A DNA stretch of 64,000 nt from Bacillota bacterium (GTDB taxonomy: Bacteria; Bacillota; Bacilli; Paenibacillales; Paenibacillaceae): the NCBI GenBank assembly GCA_023460795.1, contig JAEWPC010000035.1, positions 124,001 to 188,000 of the forward strand, in the 5' to 3' direction. Positions 61,521 to 64,000 of this stretch are shown here, piece after piece; the first letter of the stretch is position 1, and the number at the start of each line of letters is the position of its first letter. The notes beneath the pieces are model-generated. The model searched no databases. It was not told the origin of the DNA and was given only the letters and a program-made list of their open reading frames with translations. A program made the position numbers and the translations under genes.

Positions 61521-62528
61521 ATGAAACCAACCATTAAAGATGTCGCCAAGCTTGCGAGCGTATCCATCAGCACCGTGTCCAGGGTCATGAATGCCCCCGA
61601 CACCGTGGTGGACAACAAAAAGGAACGCGTTCTAGCCGCCATCGAAGAGCTCAAATACAAACCGAACGCGCTGGCACGAGGGCTGATCTATAAGAAAACC
61701 GATACGCTGGGCGTAGTCATCCCGGATATTCGCAACGCCTATTACGCCGATATTATCCGCGGCATGGAGGACGCCTCCAAGAAAGCCGGATACAGCCTCA
61801 TCATCTGCAACACGGACACCGACCGCAACCGGCTTTTTTCCTATCTCAACACGTTCTACGAGAAGCAGATCGACGGTCTATTGTATACGAGCAACCCGGT
61901 TTTTCCCGACTATTATAAGGAACTGAAAAGGCACCGCGTGCCAGTCGTTCTCGTAGCGACCCATTCGATGGAATACGAGCTTCCGTCGGTCAAGATCGAC
62001 GATGAGCAGGCTGCTTACGACGCGACGCGTTATTTGATAGAGAACGGTCACCGCGACATCGGGATGATCAGCTTCGACCTCGGAGACAGCATCGCGGGCC
62101 AGACCCGGTATCAGGGATATGTTCGGGCGCTCAGAGAATCTAACATAGAGCTCAAGAGGGACAATATCTTCTTCGTGAGCGAGTATTCCCACGACCCTTA
62201 TGACGCCGCGGAATCCCTCTTCCGGCAAACCTCCGGCCTAACCGCCGTGTTCGCCGTCTCGGATGTGCTGGCCATGGGGGTGCTCAGCTACTTGAACGAC
62301 AAAGGAGTGTCCGTACCGAACGAGGTTTCGGTCGTCGGCTTCGACAACATCCGGCTGTCCGCCTATACCGTTCCCAAGCTGACGACGGTCGCGCAGCCGA
62401 TGTACCAGATCGGGTACCGGGCGGTGGAGAAGCTGCACGCGAGAATTAACGGGCAGACGGATGCGGTGCTCCGAGAGATCGTTCCTCATGAAATCGTAGA
62501 GAGAGCGTCGACGGCACGGCGGAGGTAG
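61521..62528 (+). CDS. LacI-family sugar-responsive regulator
   Basis: A 335-residue regulator with headpiece IKDVAKLASVSISTVSRVMNAPDTV and hinge PNALARGLIYKKTDTLG. ATG follows GAGCGGGG. Its promoter has both a cre site and a palindromic operator, and an identical core lies between it and the solute-binding protein gene, so it likely controls itself and the transporter. Substrate probably a sugar. Confidence 0.92.
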   Translation: MKPTIKDVAKLASVSISTVSRVMNAPDTVVDNKKERVLAAIEELKYKPNALARGLIYKKTDTLGVVIPDIRNAYYADIIRGMEDASKKAGYSLIICNTDTDRNRLFSYLNTFYEKQIDGLLYTSNPVFPDYYKELKRHRVPVVLVATHSMEYELPSVKIDDEQAAYDATRYLIENGHRDIGMISFDLGDSIAGQTRYQGYVRALRESNIELKRDNIFFVSEYSHDPYDAAESLFRQTSGLTAVFAVSDVLAMGVLSYLNDKGVSVPNEVSVVGFDNIRLSAYTVPKLTTVAQPMYQIGYRAVEKLHARINGQTDAVLREIVPHEIVERASTARRR

Positions 62529-62575
62529 AGAGTCGAAGTTCGAAGGTAGAAGTTCGAAGGTCGACTTTTGTAGGA

Positions 62576-62595
62576 TTCTGAAAAGCTTTTCAGAA
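62576..62595. promoter_or_regulatory. Second LacI-type operator
   Basis: TTCTGAAAAGCTTTTCAGAA is a perfect 20-base palindrome, with the same 14-base core as at 61485. Confidence 0.85.
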
Positions 62596-62728
62596 ATCTC
62601 GGCCCTGAGCGAAACGAGCAATCGTAAACTAAGCTGGGAGGTGGGTCGCTTTATCCTAGAAGACACGGATACGATGCAGACGATCCTTTGAATCACGCAA
62701 TTCCATAACCAGAGAGGGGCAAATCGGA

Positions 62729-64000
62729 ATGTTAAAGACAAAGAGCTGGACAACCGCACTCGTCGCAACTTTATCGCTATCTATGCTACTAACGGCATGC
62801 GGAGGCAATAACAATGAGAATTCGGAATCTTCTCCGAGCGCAGCAAGTTCATCGCCTGCTTCATCTCCTGCGGACACCGCAAGCGATTCGGCTTCTCCGA
62901 GCGAGGCGGCGAGCGGCGGATTGCTGGCCGATGCTCTGGCAGGCAAGTTCAAAGGCACCAAAGTGACGATGTTCGGCCCGTTCGTCGACGTCGACCAAGT
63001 GAAATTCGAGGAAGCGATCAAAGATTTCGAAGATAAGTCCGGCATCGACATCGCCTATGAAGGCTCCAAGGAATTCGAAGCGACGATCAACGTTCGGGTT
63101 AACGGCGGCAACGCTCCCGACATCGCCGACTTCCCGCAGCCCGGCTTGCTGGCGAATATCGCCAAGAGCGGCAAAGTCATCGACGTCTCCACTTTCCTCG
63201 ACCAAGCGACGCTGCAGAAGAAGTACAACCAAAGCTGGCTCGACATGGCGACGATGGACGGCGCGAGCGGCAAGATCATGGCCGGCGTCTGGGCGCGCAG
63301 CAGCGTAAAAAGCTTAGTCTGGTACAACAAGAAGGAGTTCGACGCAGCGGGTTACACCGTTCCGAAAACATGGGATGAGCTGCTCGCGCTTACCGATCAA
63401 ATCGGCAAGGACGGAGATCCGGCTTGGGCGATCGGCATCGAGTCCGGCGCCGCCACGGGTTGGCCGGCTACCGACTGGGTAGAGGACATTATGCTCCGCA
63501 CGACCAGCCCGGAGAATTACGACAAGTGGGTCAGCGGCGAGCTGCCGTTCACCGATCCGATCGTGAAGAACGCGGTGCAGAAGATGTCCGAAATTTGGCT
63601 GAAAGAAGGCGCCGTATACGGCGGCACGAAATCGATCGTCTCGACGGCGTTCGGCGACTCTCCGAAAGCGTTGTTCGACAACCCGCCGAAGGCATGGTTG
63701 CATCGCCAAGCAAGCTTCATTACGAGCTTCTTCCCTGAAGGCTTGAAGACGGGCGAGGATTACGACTGGTTCCCATTGCCGTCGATCGATCCGCAATACG
63801 GCACGCCGGCTCTCGTGGCGGGCGACATCTACGCCATGTTCAACGATCGTCCGGAAGTGCGCGCCGTCATGGAATTCTTCACGACAGGCGAATCGATTAA
63901 GACTTGGATTCAATCCGGCGGCGTCATCGCTCCGATGAACGATGCCGATCCTGCGTGGTACTCGACGGACGTCGAGCGCCGGATGGCCGAATTCGTGAAG
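62729..64000 (+). CDS. Sugar ABC transporter substrate-binding lipoprotein, 3' truncated
   Basis: 424 codons are visible and the frame runs off the window. The lipobox is LLTACGG, followed by a Ser/Ala/Pro-rich linker and a family-1 extracellular solute-binding domain (FEDKSGIDIAYEGSKEFEATINVRVNGGNAPDIADFPQPG). Features such as PKTWDELLALTDQIGKDGDPAWAIGIESGAATGWPATDW resemble alpha-glucoside binders (AglE type), which is inferred. ATG follows AGAGGGG. Permeases should lie beyond the window. Confidence 0.9.
   Translation, partial: MLKTKSWTTALVATLSLSMLLTACGGNNNENSESSPSAASSSPASSPADTASDSASPSEAASGGLLADALAGKFKGTKVTMFGPFVDVDQVKFEEAIKDFEDKSGIDIAYEGSKEFEATINVRVNGGNAPDIADFPQPGLLANIAKSGKVIDVSTFLDQATLQKKYNQSWLDMATMDGASGKIMAGVWARSSVKSLVWYNKKEFDAAGYTVPKTWDELLALTDQIGKDGDPAWAIGIESGAATGWPATDWVEDIMLRTTSPENYDKWVSGELPFTDPIVKNAVQKMSEIWLKEGAVYGGTKSIVSTAFGDSPKALFDNPPKAWLHRQASFITSFFPEGLKTGEDYDWFPLPSIDPQYGTPALVAGDIYAMFNDRPEVRAVMEFFTTGESIKTWIQSGGVIAPMNDADPAWYSTDVERRMAEFVK

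Overview
The window comes from a low-GC-phylum but moderately GC-rich spore former of the Paenibacillaceae, most like Paenibacillus or Cohnella. The signs are AGGAGG ribosome binding sites, GTG and TTG starts, an S-layer-homology protein, a T-box leader, CcpA/cre and Fur-type sites, sporulation-type sensor kinases, a lipoteichoic acid synthase and a YdjO/cold-shock pair. Genus is an inference; I see no ribosomal marker.

Layout. 1-5.1 kb: end of a BNR-repeat protein translationally coupled to a ThiS/MoaD-like protein, a permease, a gamma-glutamyltranspeptidase, a cold-shock gene and a ydjO-like gene. 5.1-12.6 kb: assimilatory nitrate operon nasD(nirB)-nasE(nirD)-nasB-nasC. 12.6-20.3 kb: a 50-bp tandem repeat, an SLH protein, a Fur-boxed FhuF-like reductase, LplT-like and LtaS-like envelope genes, a PAP2 phosphatase and a TetR regulator. 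20.4-32.9 kb: TetR-controlled DHA2 exporter, small repeats, aldose epimerase, a sensor kinase, a LacI-VOC-SDR-ThuA operon, a WYL regulator facing a GyrI-like gene, and phnA. 33-39 kb: second nitrogen locus with nitrate transporter narK, an ANTAR antiterminator and nirB-nirD-hemD. 39-45 kb: two paralogous 7TMR-DISM kinases with one NarL-type regulator, an HD-GYP gene and tRNA-Thr(CGT). 45-52.6 kb: tyrosinase-like protein, NUDIX, MscL, MHYT kinase, lipid kinase, AlkC and an ArAE-type membrane protein. 52.6-53.3 kb: eleven 60-bp repeats. 53.4-60.4 kb: nuclease-like protein, BNR lipoprotein, a UgtP-like/MFS/TVP38 envelope operon and ilvA behind a T-box. 60.8-64 kb: a hypothetical protein, a LacI regulator with cre and twin operators, and a sugar-binding lipoprotein cut by the window end.

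The strongest story is nitrate assimilation. NarK imports nitrate, NasBC reduces it to nitrite, and two NirBD enzymes reduce nitrite to ammonium with siroheme supported by the HemD-like protein. At the 33-38 kb locus three exact TGTNA-N7-TNACA (GlnR/TnrA-type) boxes lie in 750 bp. The narK and nirB promoters share an identical 17-bp box over the -35, and both transcripts carry a leader with two hexaloop hairpins (loop A at position 1, G at position 4) overlapping an intrinsic terminator, the RNA signal recognised by ANTAR proteins. The ANTAR gene itself lies between them under its own box. The nas operon at 5 kb has only two near-matching boxes and no such leader.

Other notable structure: two tandem arrays 40 kb apart share a TAGCGGCA/TGCCGCTA hairpin core; NasB has lost three of the four cluster/siroheme cysteines; one of the tandem kinases lacks its N-box Asn; and two small genes of 47 and 55 codons are easily missed.
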